20,243 bases of DNA, taken from NCBI GenBank assembly GCA_025201705.1, contig MU617176.1:1-20243 (forward strand), read 5' to 3'. Source of the stretch: Dissophora ornata (lineage: Eukaryota > Mortierellomycota > Mortierellomycetes > Mortierellales > Mortierellaceae). Both the position numbers and the translations under genes were made by a program. Position 1 is the stretch's first letter, and each line of letters opens with the position of its first letter. This document shows positions 10,899 to 20,198 of this stretch, piece after piece. The notes below the pieces were generated by a model that saw only the letters and a program-made list of their open reading frames with translations, did no database searches and was not told where the DNA came from.

Positions 10899-12265
10899 GG
10901 TATTCAGTCTGGCGCTGGAACTGTTCGGGCAAGTTGAAGGCGAAGATGGGAAAACGACGCGACAGATGCACTGCTAACTCTGCTACCCTGCATTCTACTC
11001 TCGCACAACGCAAACCACACTCAAGGATGCAGTCAATTGCTTCTGCACCGGGAAAGAGGGGGAGGGAGAGAGGGAGAGAGGAGCGTGCTTCTTGTTGCCG
11101 AAGGCAGAGGAAGAAGTGACAAGAAGCGAACAGCCAAAAGGAAAAGAACGAGCAAAAGTAGGCCGAGAGCGGGGAAAGGAGGAAAGTGTTCGACACAACA
11201 TAAACAAAAACGACAATAAATTAAGGTTTGTTCAATAAGTTCAATTGAATTGAATATTCAGTCCGAGTGGGTGGCATAAAGTAGCAGCATTGAATGGGCT
11301 TGAATAACAGCACCCTTTAAAAACCGGCCCTCTGAAAAAAAAAATCGATTGAATCGCGAATGGTGCGACTGAATAAGGAACAGGCCGAGGGACAAGATGG
11401 GCAGAGAGGACAAGAGGCAAAGAGGGAGGATGTGGGAAGGACATGTGCGTTTGTACGTGAAAATAATGAAAGCTGTTTGCCAGGGCATTAATGAACACAA
11501 ATGAAAGCGACTGCAACGGGAACAGCGTCGCAGTAAGGGAGTAAGATGGATGCAGGAAGAGAAACAACCAAAACAACGAAAGAGGAGATACGAAAACAAA
11601 ACTGAACAATCGCGGTAATGCTCTTTGGGATAAGTTTTTTTGATGCGTGGGGGTCCATTCTCTCTCTCCCCTCTCTCACACTTGCGCCTCCGTACTTTCT
11701 CAACCCCTTATTCCCTCAACAAGGCTTTAGCGATGGGTCACAAGGAAGCAAAGTACGAATGCAATGAGAAAAAAAAGTTGCAGACACGGTAGAGAGGACA
11801 GCGTTGATACCGTAAGGATCATTCCCCCCCTCCTTCCCCTGTATGACGATAGCATACAGAAAAGATTGGCAGCATCGCGAACAAGTCTAGAAACGAATGT
11901 CTCCTAAATCGGCGACACAACAACTGTTTCCATATAGAACCTACCGTGCTCGATGTTGATCGCGCTTCGTGCTTCGATTCGAGGTGATATACCTACTTTC
12001 CTTCAGCATACCAAGTGGATAATCGCTTGTATGGGATGGAGGTTAATGGGGCTATACGACTCTGGTGCACCACGGTGGTAATGATAGGGAGTGGTGCAAA
12101 ATCTGTGTGTGTTGGCTTGAAGAATCTCTTTTATATTTTTGCTCTCTTGCTCTACGCCGCTAACCACTTTGTTCTCCGTCCTTTCCGAGAAGGGCTCTCT
12201 CTCACTCTGTTCTTTCTCCGCTCATTTTCTCTCTTTCTACGTGTCTTGCTTTGTTTGCGACGGTT

Positions 12266-12326
12266 TGGGCGAGTGCCCGAACACCCGCCTACCTCATTGT
12301 GCAGCTGGCAAAGAGACACTCGCCCA
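12266..12326. repeat. Inverted repeat, 10-base arms (TGGGCGAGTG / CACTCGCCCA)
   Basis: Arms at 12266-12275 and 12317-12326 are perfect reverse complements separated by 41 bases. The left arm is itself part of a smaller GGGC-GAGT-GCCC hairpin. It lies just after a strong pyrimidine tract. Function unknown. Confidence 0.6.
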
Positions 12327-12788
12327 GCCCCTTACACCTAGAGATATTAACCCCGATACCCCCATAACCAGAATAATAAACGCCTGTCTTTGGCATTGCC
12401 TGTTGTTTCCTTAATTGTTGGGTTTTTGATGAAGCATACATTGCGGCACGCTGTCTAGGCCATGTGCACCGACGCATTGCCATACGCAGCAACAAAAATA
12501 AAAGAAAAAAGAAAAAAGTCGCGGTAATAACAAGGGACAAGAGAGCGAGAAGAGGGAAATGGTGGAAAATGTGAGAAATGGCGATCTTTCGAATGCTTGC
12601 TGTAGGACCTATCCCTTGCCTTTCAAGCTACTCAGTTTGCATGTACTCCTTATCCTTTTGGGCTAGATAAGCCCCCCAAAACTCGGTAGACCAGCAACTT
12701 TATCACTTCCCACATAGGCGCATCACCCAAGAAGATCAGGAGAATGCACGGCACAAATCGCGGTTGAACCTTGACAGCGGTTGCGAAG

Positions 12789-12811
12789 GCTGTGCTGGGC
12801 ATATGCACAGC
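12789..12811. repeat. Small stem-loop (GCTGTGC / GCACAGC)
   Basis: Seven-base perfect arms are separated by nine bases. It is too short to call an RNA gene. It could be a protein-binding palindrome or chance. Confidence 0.4.
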
Positions 12812-12878
12812 TCATTCGAAGAACAACGATTGGCCAACGGTCTCATCTTAATGTGTCTCTGTTCTATTCCCTTCTCCT

Positions 12879-12907
12879 GTGCGTGTGTGTGTGTGCGTGT
12901 GTGTGTT
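12879..12907. repeat. (GT)n microsatellite with two GC interruptions
   Basis: Alternating GT/GC dinucleotides extend over about 28 bases, followed by an A-rich run (12913-12925). This is a simple repeat in the gene-free region. Confidence 0.85.
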
Positions 12908-13204
12908 ATGTAAGAAAAAAAAAAGAAGCCAAGACTCGGAGAAAGCGGTATTTTCATTCTACTCACCAGTAGTTGGCCAACTTTGTGAGATCAATTGGGA
13001 AATTTTCAAAAGGCGGTACTGCTGGGTGTACACTGAGAGCGTGTGCAATTAGGTAAACTCAAATTAGAATTCCCTGCATTCATGAACATGCATGATTGAT
13101 GTAGTAAGCAGTACGGAGGAAGAAGGTGGGCTGGTGTGAGTGGAAGAGCGAAGGGTGATCGAGACAAAAAAATGTGTGAGGTTAGAGTATTTTGAGGACA
13201 AGAG

Positions 13205-13292
13205 CCGAAGAGAAGGAAAAAGAGAGGGAAATAGAGAAAGGTGAAGAGGGAAATAGAGGAAGGTGAAGAGAGGAGGTGAAGAGGGAAATAAA
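13205..13292. repeat. Homopurine tract with degenerate tandem repeat (GGTGAAGAGGGAAATAGAG)n
   Basis: Three imperfect copies of a GAAGAGGGAAATAGAGGAAGGT-like unit, nearly all purine on the plus strand, are visible between about 13223 and 13290. The minus strand is pyrimidine-rich, as in the tracts upstream of the Zn2Cys6 gene. Confidence 0.7.
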
Positions 13293-13815
13293 AAATGCCA
13301 AGAAGAGGGCGGGCTAGTTGGTAGTGCTGGCTTGATGATATTTATATGCCGACCTGGTAGGAACTGTCGGTTCAATGCGATGGTTGATGATGATGACCTG
13401 ACAACCTGCTGGCGAACATAAAATTACAACTTACTCGCGAGGGAGAGTGGTGTCAATAAACATCGACAGAGCAGTCGACATATGCTATCATAATTATAAT
13501 GAAGAGGGTTATTTATTATCCATCGCCTGTTGCAATTGAATTGACGCTGGTATTGACGGTAACTTGCCCTTCTATTCTTTGCGATGATCGTTGTTTCGTC
13601 GCTTTTTTTGCCTTTTGCGGCAGAGAACATGTACGGCAAAACGAAAACGAGTATTGACCACAAGGTTTGTCTTTCCCTGTCCGCTGCTCCCCTTTGTCAA
13701 CAACAAACACCAGTGCCACCCACATCCTCAGTCACACGCTATTACTGCGATAAATCCCGATATCGCATACAACAGCGAAACACTACATGGCAAACGGACA
13801 TGCCAGCGGGTCGAA

Positions 13816-13914
13816 TGACGTTGAGCCGCACAGAACAGTACGCATAACACTAATTGCGTGCGTGTAGCGATGATGTCAGCAAGGCAGCGAGAGACATGAC
13901 ATCAGCCGCCCAAT
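13816..13914. promoter_or_regulatory. Cluster of CRE-like half sites and a CCAAT box
   Basis: TGACGT (13816-13821), TGATGTCA (13871-13878), its exact reverse complement TGACATCA (13897-13904) and CCAAT (13910-13914) occur within 100 bases. In fungi such sites can bind ATF/CREB bZIP proteins and the HAP complex. No accepted gene starts nearby, so this is a motif observation only. Confidence 0.3.
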
Positions 13915-14160
13915 CACGGCACGCATATCGGAGTGATCTGTGCTCAAATAAGGCTCTTCGCAAAGGCTACAAGGAAGGAACGTTGTGCTTGACACTGCCA
14001 CGACGCGTGCTCGTTGCTGGGCTTGACTGGAATTGCTTCATTCACCTCGTTGCCCTGTTGTGGCTTCCCCCAGGCTCAGGTGATCATGCCACATTGAGAC
14101 ATCAACGTTGAATAGTAACAAGGTTCATGTGGAACCTTCGAGGGCAAACAAAACGCCATC

Positions 14161-15334
14161 TCTTTCTACTCCCTCCCTCCCCCCATTGACGCCATATTAT
14201 TTGTGCGGACGAAAGCATTTGTATACATGCAGGCGATACCTCTACCGTGGTCGTTGAGTTTCTGTCCCTACCCATTTTTATGCCTCCGACCCCAAACTAT
14301 ATTGCGCCGCCACTTGCCTATCTGTATCCCCCCCGACTCGGCTTTGCTTCTCACTCGTTTTATTTGCCTCTAAACGTTTGAGTGTGTAAAGTAGCGCTGT
14401 CCAGCAGCAGAGCAGGAACGAGCGACTCTTCTTGACAACTTATTTTTGGATCTAAAACTTGATGTAGATGAAACATCGCGACTAAGAAATAGACCATTCA
14501 TATCCGTGTACGGGTTCCGGATTCTTGCCAGGCTACTTGTTTGGTTTACCAAATGGGGGCGAAGACGCATGCATTGTCATGTCTGCAGGAACAGTAATGA
14601 CAATTCAAGTAAACTCTGTCCTGTACTGCCTCTTTTCCCTTCATCATTCATTTCCTCCGCCACATTCCACGCTAAAGCGATAGACCGGCTGACCGAAAGA
14701 CATGATGCCGGAAAACTACATGTTTATCCTGTTTGCTTTTTCTCGTGGATGTTGCATTGCCTGATCAGGTCAGTACTCGAAAGGGAAATACGTACACATC
14801 TCAGCTGCAGCTGAGGTTAGATATCAGGAAGGAAACATTAATCGCAGATTGGACTACAATGTTGTTCACTGATGTCGGTTCGTGTCTCCTATTTCTTCCC
14901 TTCCGTGTTATACAATACAATGCGGCGATTGAAGTGGACGGCGCTTGTCTTCTCGGAATATGCACCGTCCCTGAAGAACATAGCCATTGGATTTGTATTG
15001 TAAGGGAAGACGCGATTACGCGCAAAATCTTTTTTTTTGCGCGTGTGTTTGGAAAGAGAGCGCACGTATAACCTATTCATGCGCAGTACATACTAGTACC
15101 GCAGGTGCCATCCCATCCTCCCACAGCATATATACTGAATATTTATATATATAGCAACAACCACACGCGGATCGGGTTCCAGAGCTACGCGCACCACTGA
15201 CATGGTGATGATACGCTTCAAGTCGAAAAAGGGGCGAGTGAGAGTAAAGATAGCAATCAATAACGCGCACCACCCGCATTGTTGCGGTCTGAGCTTCTGT
15301 TACAGCACATACCGTGGACAGTCCTGAGTTAGCT
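14161..15334. other. Intergenic DNA without a recognised gene (right part)
   Basis: The stretch opens with a C-rich pyrimidine tract (14158-14184) and has AT-rich patches (for example 15125-15154). Several frames of 60-122 codons exist, but none contains a recognisable domain or stays consistent in composition, and most overlap on opposite strands. I see no tRNA, rRNA or transposon features. Confidence 0.45.
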
Positions 15335-16085
15335 ATGGGATCTCCTCTGGAGCCCAGATTTCACACTCCTACTTCTTCTGATCCGTATGCACCAAATGCA
15401 TTGCGCCTATCATCCACCAATGCAATCTCACGCATTCCCGACAGCCCTTTTTCTATTATTCATTATTAAGTACTGCTTGTTTGTCTCTAGGGAAATCTCC
15501 AACAGTTCGCCGAAGCATTTCCCTGTTGACCCAGAAACGGGGTCTTTTGTCATTGTGGCATACAGGCATACACACAGGAAAGGTAAAAATAGAGGTCAAT
15601 AAACTACCCCTCGTATAGGCGGTATATTGGTCTACCGTTAGGACAACATGGAATCACAGTAAGAGTATTGCGACGGTAGGGCGATGATAGAAAACAGGTG
15701 CTTCAGAACAAATTCTTCCGGGTGTGAATACGAACATGACTTCACCATCTCCGCTGGCACCACCATCCAAAGTGGGCGAAGGAACTGGAAGGACTTTTGC
15801 ACTCTTCCTTCCCTAATCCGTGTTTCCTCATATCCTTAAAGAATCTTTGCCGCGTCTACAGATGTATTGATATCCTTATTCTTGCGTGTTATACACTTCC
15901 GCCTCCGACTAGTTTTTGCGTGCTCCTTTACCATTCTTCCTTTCTTTTGTATTGTTTTCATTCTTTCAAATCACTCTCCTGGGGTTCCCTTTGCTTTCTT
16001 TTCATTGCTGGTCTGCATCTGTCTGTTTCGCAATAAGAAGAAGGATAGGGGCACAAGCAAAAGAAGGGGTGCGTATACATTGCAA
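15335..16085 (+). other. Region with coding-like fragments and plausible splice sites, no accepted gene
   Basis: A 44-codon frame starts at ATG 15335 (MGSPLEPRFHTPT). It contains a GTATGC donor at 15384 that could join in phase to an AG at 15490, giving a second piece with KHFPVDPETGSFVIVAY, followed by a G/GTAAAAA donor near 15582. Another stop-free stretch at about 15702-15834 reads CEYEHDFTISAGTTIQSGR with C-ending codons. The opposite strand of that same piece is also open, so coding on either strand is unproven. These may be exons of an unannotated fungal gene or chance. No family recognised. Confidence 0.2.
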
Positions 16086-16580
16086 ATGAAATTGAATTCC
16101 TACGTGCGGCAAGAACGACTCGCCAGTCAGACCCCGTTCCCGTATGTCGCGTTTCTCGTCCTATGCTTCCTCATCCTCACCCTCTTTGGCATCTTCTTGC
16201 CACCGTCGCTGCCATCATCCTCATCATCCATATCGCCATCGCCGTCCACATCCAATGTATCTCCCGGACCTGATTCGGCCATCTTGCCACCGATATTTGA
16301 CAAAGATACTTCTCCTATCCCGCCCTCACCTTCTTCACTAACTGCCTCGGCGTACAAGACCATCCCAGTTACGGCGGCGACTGTTACTACAGCATCTATT
16401 CATGCAGTTACTACTCCAAGTTCAAAGCCACATCCAACATCAGGGAAGCTGAGGGAAAAGTCGAGGCCAACGCCGACGCCGAATCTGAGACCAAGGCCGA
16501 GGCCGAAGCAGAAGCAAGCAGCCAGAAAGGACGACACCGCGTCAGGATTCGACGTGATTACGCGCAAGGACCAACACTAG
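16086..16580 (+). CDS. Possible small single-pass membrane protein with S/P/T-rich stem (alternative spliced register exists)
   Basis: From ATG 16086 one frame runs 164 codons. A 19-residue cytoplasmic-type tail (MKLNSYVRQERLASQ) precedes a strong hydrophobic helix at residues 20-38 (YVAFLVLCFLILTLFGIFL). After it come S/P-rich and T/A-rich stem sequence and a basic P-R-P-K-Q tail, the layout of a type II signal-anchor protein. The upstream frame is open further but only from a TTG, and the DNA before 16086 is pyrimidine-rich as in promoters. A GTATGT donor at 16142 sits exactly at the start of the helix. Splicing to CAG at 16368 (CTAAC at 16338-16342) would change register and give a 155-residue soluble product ending at 16780. 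No homolog recognised; this could also be non-coding. Confidence 0.35.
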   Translation: MKLNSYVRQERLASQTPFPYVAFLVLCFLILTLFGIFLPPSLPSSSSSISPSPSTSNVSPGPDSAILPPIFDKDTSPIPPSPSSLTASAYKTIPVTAATVTTASIHAVTTPSSKPHPTSGKLREKSRPTPTPNLRPRPRPKQKQAARKDDTASGFDVITRKDQH

Positions 16581-16928
16581 CATCAACCTGGATACCCAAA
16601 GCACAAGAAGACAGACTCTGCGTCCAATGCACACTCATAGCCAAGTCTTGCGATCCGTCGCCGAATAGCAATGAGACAGGTCAAATGAAAGTAAATAGCA
16701 AACAACTACAAACGCTACAGATGAGTAGATGCTTGCGAGATCTAGCAATAGTGGATATAGTTTCCTTTTTTTCACTGTAGTTTTAGCCTGGACTCGATGT
16801 GTTCATTGAACGACTTGAAGGCAAAAGCTAAATGAGTGCTTGATGGTGGTTTATTTCAGAACAAGTCTATTCCGATATTTTTTTGTTAACTCTCGTGTAG
16901 TCAGTATATGCCTATATTCAGCTCTACT
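16581..16928. other. Convergent spacer before the proteasome gene
   Basis: About 350 bases lie between the putative small + gene and the proteasome stop codon. The left 200 bases stay open in the alternative register described for the 16086 locus, up to TAG 16778-16780. The rest is T-rich and should hold the proteasome 3' UTR. No other feature is seen. Confidence 0.4.
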
Positions 16929-18135
16929 CTACTTGGCCTCCTCAGTCTTGGTCAACAAGTTGTTCTCCTTCAACAGCGCCTCAATTTCAGCCTGGTTGAA
17001 GTTCCTGCGCACAACACGTCCATCCACAAGCTCTAGGGTCGCGAATTCGACTATCCAATAAAGGGATTACCCATGAAGTTAGCGTCTCTGAAAACATTGT
17101 GTCCACATTGATTGAGCACAACAACTACAGAAACCACATGCGGCATACAGCCATTTCCCAAAGCATTTCCTTACTCTTATCAGAACCCAATGATGTGGTA
17201 TCCATGGTCTTGCTGAGCACCTTAATGGCCAGATTCTTGGCCTCCTGCAAGGTCACACCCTCCTCCTTGTATTCCTGTCTCAAAATACCCTGTGCACTGG
17301 CAGTGTTGGCGCCGATGCAGGTTGCCTTCCAGCCAGAGTAGTTGCCAGATGGATCAGAATTGTACAATTGGAAGCCATGGTGCTCATCCCATCCTCCGTA
17401 GACGAATGACACTCCAAAAGGACGAAGACCTCCGTATTGGGTATATCCTTGCTTCAGGTCGCAAAGCTTTTGCACGAGCTGCTCGCAGGGCATGTCTTCA
17501 TTGTATGTGTAGAGGTACTGTTGTGCGGCCGTCTGGACATAGTTGATCAAGATGTTGGCATCCGATGTGAAACCGGCGACTCCGCAGATCATGTTGCTAA
17601 AATAGTGTCAGCAGCAAACAAAGGATGGCAGCGAAAGACACATTAATCATCAGAGTAAATAGTGCCTCGCATGAAGAAACAGCGACACAATGGCGCGGAA
17701 TGGCGTGTTTTTCAGGAGCTAACAGTCTTCTCTGGGAGGACGGGGGGGTTTTGCGTTGGTAGACGTACTCATTGATGATATAGATCTTCTCGCCTCCCTT
17801 GGTCTCGTCCAGCAACTTGGAAGCGACTTTCTTCTCTGCAGCAATCACAATTCCATCCTTCGCCAGGATCCCAAGCGCTGTGCTGGCGTGAGAGATCGCC
17901 TCCATGGCGTATTCTACCTGATACAAACGACCTAATCACAACACGATTTCCCATTGATAGGAGGGGAGATGCAATGCAGAAACGCGTTAGATATCGATAA
18001 ACAGTCGAATACCTCGAAGTCTTGCCGAGGCAGTGGGACAATAGAGCTCGAGTTTCCGTCAAGGGAAAATAGCAAGTATGGGCGTTTACCTTCTGGCGAG
18101 AAGATGGTTGTGCGAGCATCGTATCTACGAGACAT
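16929..18135 (-). CDS. PRE9: 20S proteasome subunit alpha type-4 (4 exons)
   Basis: Minus-strand exons 18135-18090, 17931-17769, 17596-17175 and 17050-16929 join in phase to 250 residues, the usual alpha-4 length. The N-terminus [16 protein letters not shown] and the alpha-type signature [13 protein letters not shown] (residues 16-28, across intron 1) identify the family. [41 protein letters not shown] and SGWKATCIG follow the PSMA4/Pre9 order. Alpha subunits form the outer rings of the 20S core, gate substrate entry and contact the regulatory particle; they are not catalytic. Introns are 158, 172 and 124 nt, with donors GTAAAC, GTACGT and GTAAGG and acceptors TTAG, TTTTAG and GATAG. The C-terminal tail (ending LLTKTEEAK) is short. 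The gene is transcribed away from RPB11. The assignment is secure; each junction was checked by phase and family match. Confidence 0.96.
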
Positions 18136-18574
18136 GTCGGTACTATGAATGGATTGCGAGGGGTGTTGTTCCTGTCTTCAGTAACTAGCCGGGACAAAAA
18201 GAATCTGTGTTGCAGAATGTTGGTTTCGTATTGTCGGTTGCGGGGATGGGTTGGCGGCAATGAAGGCTAAAAATGGCTGTGGAAAAGGGAACGTCGAAAG
18301 TGTGTGCGTGTGTGTGTGTGTGCTGCAGACGCGTCCAAGAGGGTGTGCGTGTGCGTGCCTGCCCTGGACTGGCGAACTTCATCTCCGGTGACGTAGTAGC
18401 AGATCTCTCTTATACATATCCATCGCATAAGTTAACTATAACCTCGAAGCAAGATTTACAAGGCCAAGCAGAATTGCGATCCTGCATCCCTCTTCTCGCA
18501 TCTCAAACACGATTCCAACGGACGTGCAGGCAACAGGATCGTCAACTCTTTATTGACTGTAACGCTGACACAGG
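18136..18574. promoter_or_regulatory. Shared intergenic promoter region between proteasome alpha-4 and RPB11
   Basis: About 440 bases separate the two divergent start codons, so both 5' leaders and promoters must lie here. The region has a (GT)n run at 18300-18323 and C/T-rich DNA before the RPB11 start. A GGCGGCAAT at 18253-18261 differs at two positions from the ascomycete proteasome element GGTGGCAAA; I do not treat it as a confirmed site. Confidence 0.6.
18300..18323. repeat. (GT)n microsatellite in the divergent promoter
   Basis: Twenty-four bases of GT alternation with one GC step. It lies about 165 bases upstream of the proteasome start codon and 250 upstream of the RPB11 start. Confidence 0.85.
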
Positions 18575-19244
18575 ATGAACGCCCCCGACCGCTTTGAGCT
18601 CTTTGTATTGCCCGATGGCGTCAAGAAGTATGGGGTCGTTGGGAATTATCGCTTCAGAAGAACACGCCTTACTTTGCAACTGTGTCTGTTAACACGAACT
18701 GGATTTATCTGTTAGGCTCACTATCACGCCTGACACCAAGATCCCTAACGCCGCCACGTTCAAAGTCGAAAAGGAGGATCACACCCTTGCCAACATGCTC
18801 AGGATGTGAGTTTCGAAAAATATCTATTATGAACATGGCCGCGGAGGCAGGAGCGAGCCGTCATTGATCATCTTTCTATGCGTTTACTACTATAGGCAAC
18901 TGCTGGAGGACCCAAAAGTGCTCTTCGCAGGGTACAAGATGCCACATCCCTTGGATCACTACTTTATTCTGAAAGTCCAGACCACGCCTGACACTACACC
19001 AGCACATGTTCTCGGTAACGCCCTTACAGAACTAATCCAGAATGTGGGAAGCATGAAGAACAAGTTCGAGGTAGGGATGGTCTTCTATCGCCATTTTGTC
19101 GTACTTCGTGTTGCAATGGGGCCCTTTAACTCACGTTGGCATCACCCATAGATGGAATTGATCCGAGCAAAGTCAGAAGCACAAAAGGCAGATAGCGGAG
19201 AAGGCGAAGACTTGTCGTCGCACCAAGTGGACATGGATTTTTAA
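18575..19244 (+). CDS. RPB11: DNA-directed RNA polymerase II subunit RPB11 (4 exons)
   Basis: Exons 18575-18627, 18716-18805, 18896-19070 and 19152-19244 join in phase to 136 residues. The start [10 protein letters not shown], then [21 protein letters not shown], the core block [18 protein letters not shown] and [11 protein letters not shown] are hallmark RPB11/POLR2J sequences. RPB11 pairs with RPB3, equivalent to the bacterial alpha-subunit dimer, and nucleates Pol II assembly in the nucleus. The [12 protein letters not shown] block favours the Pol II subunit over the Pol I/III paralog AC19. Introns are 88, 90 and 81 nt, with donors GTATGG, GTGAGT and GTAGGG and TAG acceptors; retaining intron 3 would end translation at the TAG of its own acceptor. 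The C-terminus carries a hydrophilic tail ending QVDMDF, somewhat longer than the animal protein. The stop is 200 bases from that of the converging UBX gene. Confidence 0.96.
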
Positions 19245-19290
19245 AAAGGCGCCATCATATTGCAACAGCACCAACTTCAATTGTATTTCT

Positions 19291-19296
19291 AATAAA
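19291..19296 (+). terminator. Polyadenylation signal AATAAA of RPB11
   Basis: A perfect AATAAA lies 47 bases after the RPB11 stop codon, inside the 200-base spacer between the convergent stops. It is the only clear signal of this kind noted for the plus-strand genes. Confidence 0.5.
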
Positions 19297-19443
19297 GCTT
19301 CGCAAATGCTTCCATATCTTTCGATATAAATAATTATATGTATATCCGAACGCATGAATACATCGCTCGGCTTCATGAATCGCTCTGCGCTCTTTAATCG
19401 CCGTCAAACAAAACACGAAAAAATAAGAGAGGAGAGCAGTGCG

Positions 19444-20198
19444 CTAGTTTTCCTCAGCTTCATCTTCTCCCACCAGCTCCACCACCAAACTTGCGCTTGG
19501 CCACAGTGCCGGCTCATCCTTGATCAGCTTCGTCCTGCCTGTAATCTTGGTACGTGGGAATGGCGAGATCAGCACAAAGTCATACTCGTGCGTGTAACTC
19601 ACATGTTCTTCTGCCTTAGTCTGCGAACTGGCCTTGGATCCGCTCTCGCGAAATTCGATCGTCTCGACAAACACATATATGTGCTCTATTGGTTCCGTAC
19701 CCCTGAAACGGCGAATGACTCGCTCTCCGTTCCACAGCTTGAAGCTCAGCCTGGCGCATCCGCTCTCGCCCGCAGCTGGCTCCTCAGGAAGATTCTCAAA
19801 CAAGAACTTTAGGTGACGTTCCTTGCGTTCTAAAGCTGATACCCTTTCAGCCTCGATCCTCTCCTGTTCGAGCTTCTGCCGCTCAGCAGCCTCACGTGCC
19901 TCCGTTTTCTGACGGGCCTTTTCGCGGTCGGCACGCAGCGACTGCTCATAGGCGTCATCCTGCTGCTGACGGATCTCGCGAGCCAGCTCGCGTTCTCGAC
20001 GTTCTGCGCGAAGATGCTCCAAGGCTGTTGATTGACGGGTGACCTGCTGAGACAAGCGCTGAATGATCTGTTCTGCTGTAGAGGGTCCCTCAATCCGATC
20101 GATCAGGACCATCTTTGTGGCGGAGGAACCTGCTGTTGGCTGAGACAGAGCAATCAATCCAATGAAAGGATATCTGACCGTTTGAAGGGTTGTGGCAA
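19444..20198 (-). CDS. FAF2/UBXD8 (Ubx2)-like UAS-UBX protein, last exon only (5' part beyond the window)
   Basis: The exon begins at 20198 after a GCAG acceptor preceded by a (CT)n tract and runs 251 codons including the stop at 19444. The reading opens inside the UAS thioredoxin-like domain (VATTLQTVRYPFIGLIAL, then KMVLIDRIEG). A long charged coiled coil follows (EHLRAERRERELAREIRQQQ onward, with SLRADREKARQK). The C-terminal UBX domain starts near ARLSFKLWNGERVIRRF and carries the SPFPRTKI loop, whose FPR motif (codons 19560-19552) docks on Cdc48/p97. The order UAS, coiled coil, UBX is that of FAF2/UBXD8 and yeast Ubx2, membrane-anchored adaptors that recruit Cdc48 in ER-associated degradation and at lipid droplets. 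The N-terminal UBA and membrane hairpin would be outside the window. FAF1-type proteins are the alternative; RQQQDDAYEQSLRAD resembles FAF2 more. The protein ends in an acidic tail. Confidence 0.9.

Larger units (their letters stand above)
10032..11230 (-). promoter_or_regulatory. Long purine-rich (+)/pyrimidine-rich (-) upstream region of the Zn2Cys6 gene
   Basis: No conserved coding sequence was found in this 1.2 kb. The minus strand is strongly CT-rich at about 11130-11055 and 10840-10560, as in many fungal promoters and leaders, so the regulator probably has a long 5' leader or promoter here. The stretch also holds an upstream ORF (10370-10044), tandem repeats, an A17 run and a (CG)n segment, listed separately. 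Long ORFs called here on both strands (228 and 219 codons) are low-complexity S/F/L or K/R/E strings that follow from the base composition; I do not accept them as genes. Confidence 0.5.
11231..13100. other. Intergenic DNA without a recognised gene (left part)
   Basis: I see no conserved protein, tRNA, snRNA or mobile-element signature here. Open frames of up to about 120 codons are biased strings without motifs. The stretch holds C/T-rich and A-rich patches, a 10-base inverted repeat at 12266-12326, a small hairpin at 12789-12811 and a (GT)n run. It may contain distal regulatory DNA or non-coding transcripts; nothing in the sequence decides this. Confidence 0.5.
13101..14160. other. Intergenic DNA without a recognised gene (middle part)
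   Basis: The left third is a purine-rich tract with a degenerate repeat (listed separately). A frame from ATG 13584 runs 87 codons with a mildly hydrophobic start (MIVVSSLFLPFAA). It has only three cysteines and no recognisable domain, so it is not called as a gene. CRE-like and CCAAT motifs cluster at 13816-13914, and a small hairpin lies at 14120-14138. Confidence 0.5.

Noticed and set aside
10460..11196. 219-codon plus and 228-codon minus frames facing each other
   Set aside because: Both are composition artefacts of the homopurine/homopyrimidine tract: K/R/E-rich on one strand, F/S/L-rich on the other, with no domain.
12015..12341. 108-codon plus-strand frame with hydrophobic middle
   Set aside because: The hydrophobic part is read from a pyrimidine tract, and I recognise no family match or supporting splice pattern.
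13584..13847. 87-codon frame with a weak signal-peptide-like start
   Set aside because: Hydrophobicity is marginal, there are only three cysteines, no promoter or homology was seen, and overlapping frames are equally open.
15867..16085. Longer N-terminus for the 16086 gene
   Set aside because: The extension begins with TTG and crosses a pyrimidine-rich promoter-like stretch, so the ATG at 16086 is preferred.
16127..16363. 78-codon minus-strand acidic frame opposite the small membrane-protein candidate
   Set aside because: Its D/G-rich run is the complement of the S/P codons on the plus strand. The plus-strand helix and start context are more convincing.
18253..18261. GGCGGCAAT as an Rpn4-type proteasome control element
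   Set aside because: Two mismatches to GGTGGCAAA, and that element is established for ascomycetes; the evidence is too weak to call.
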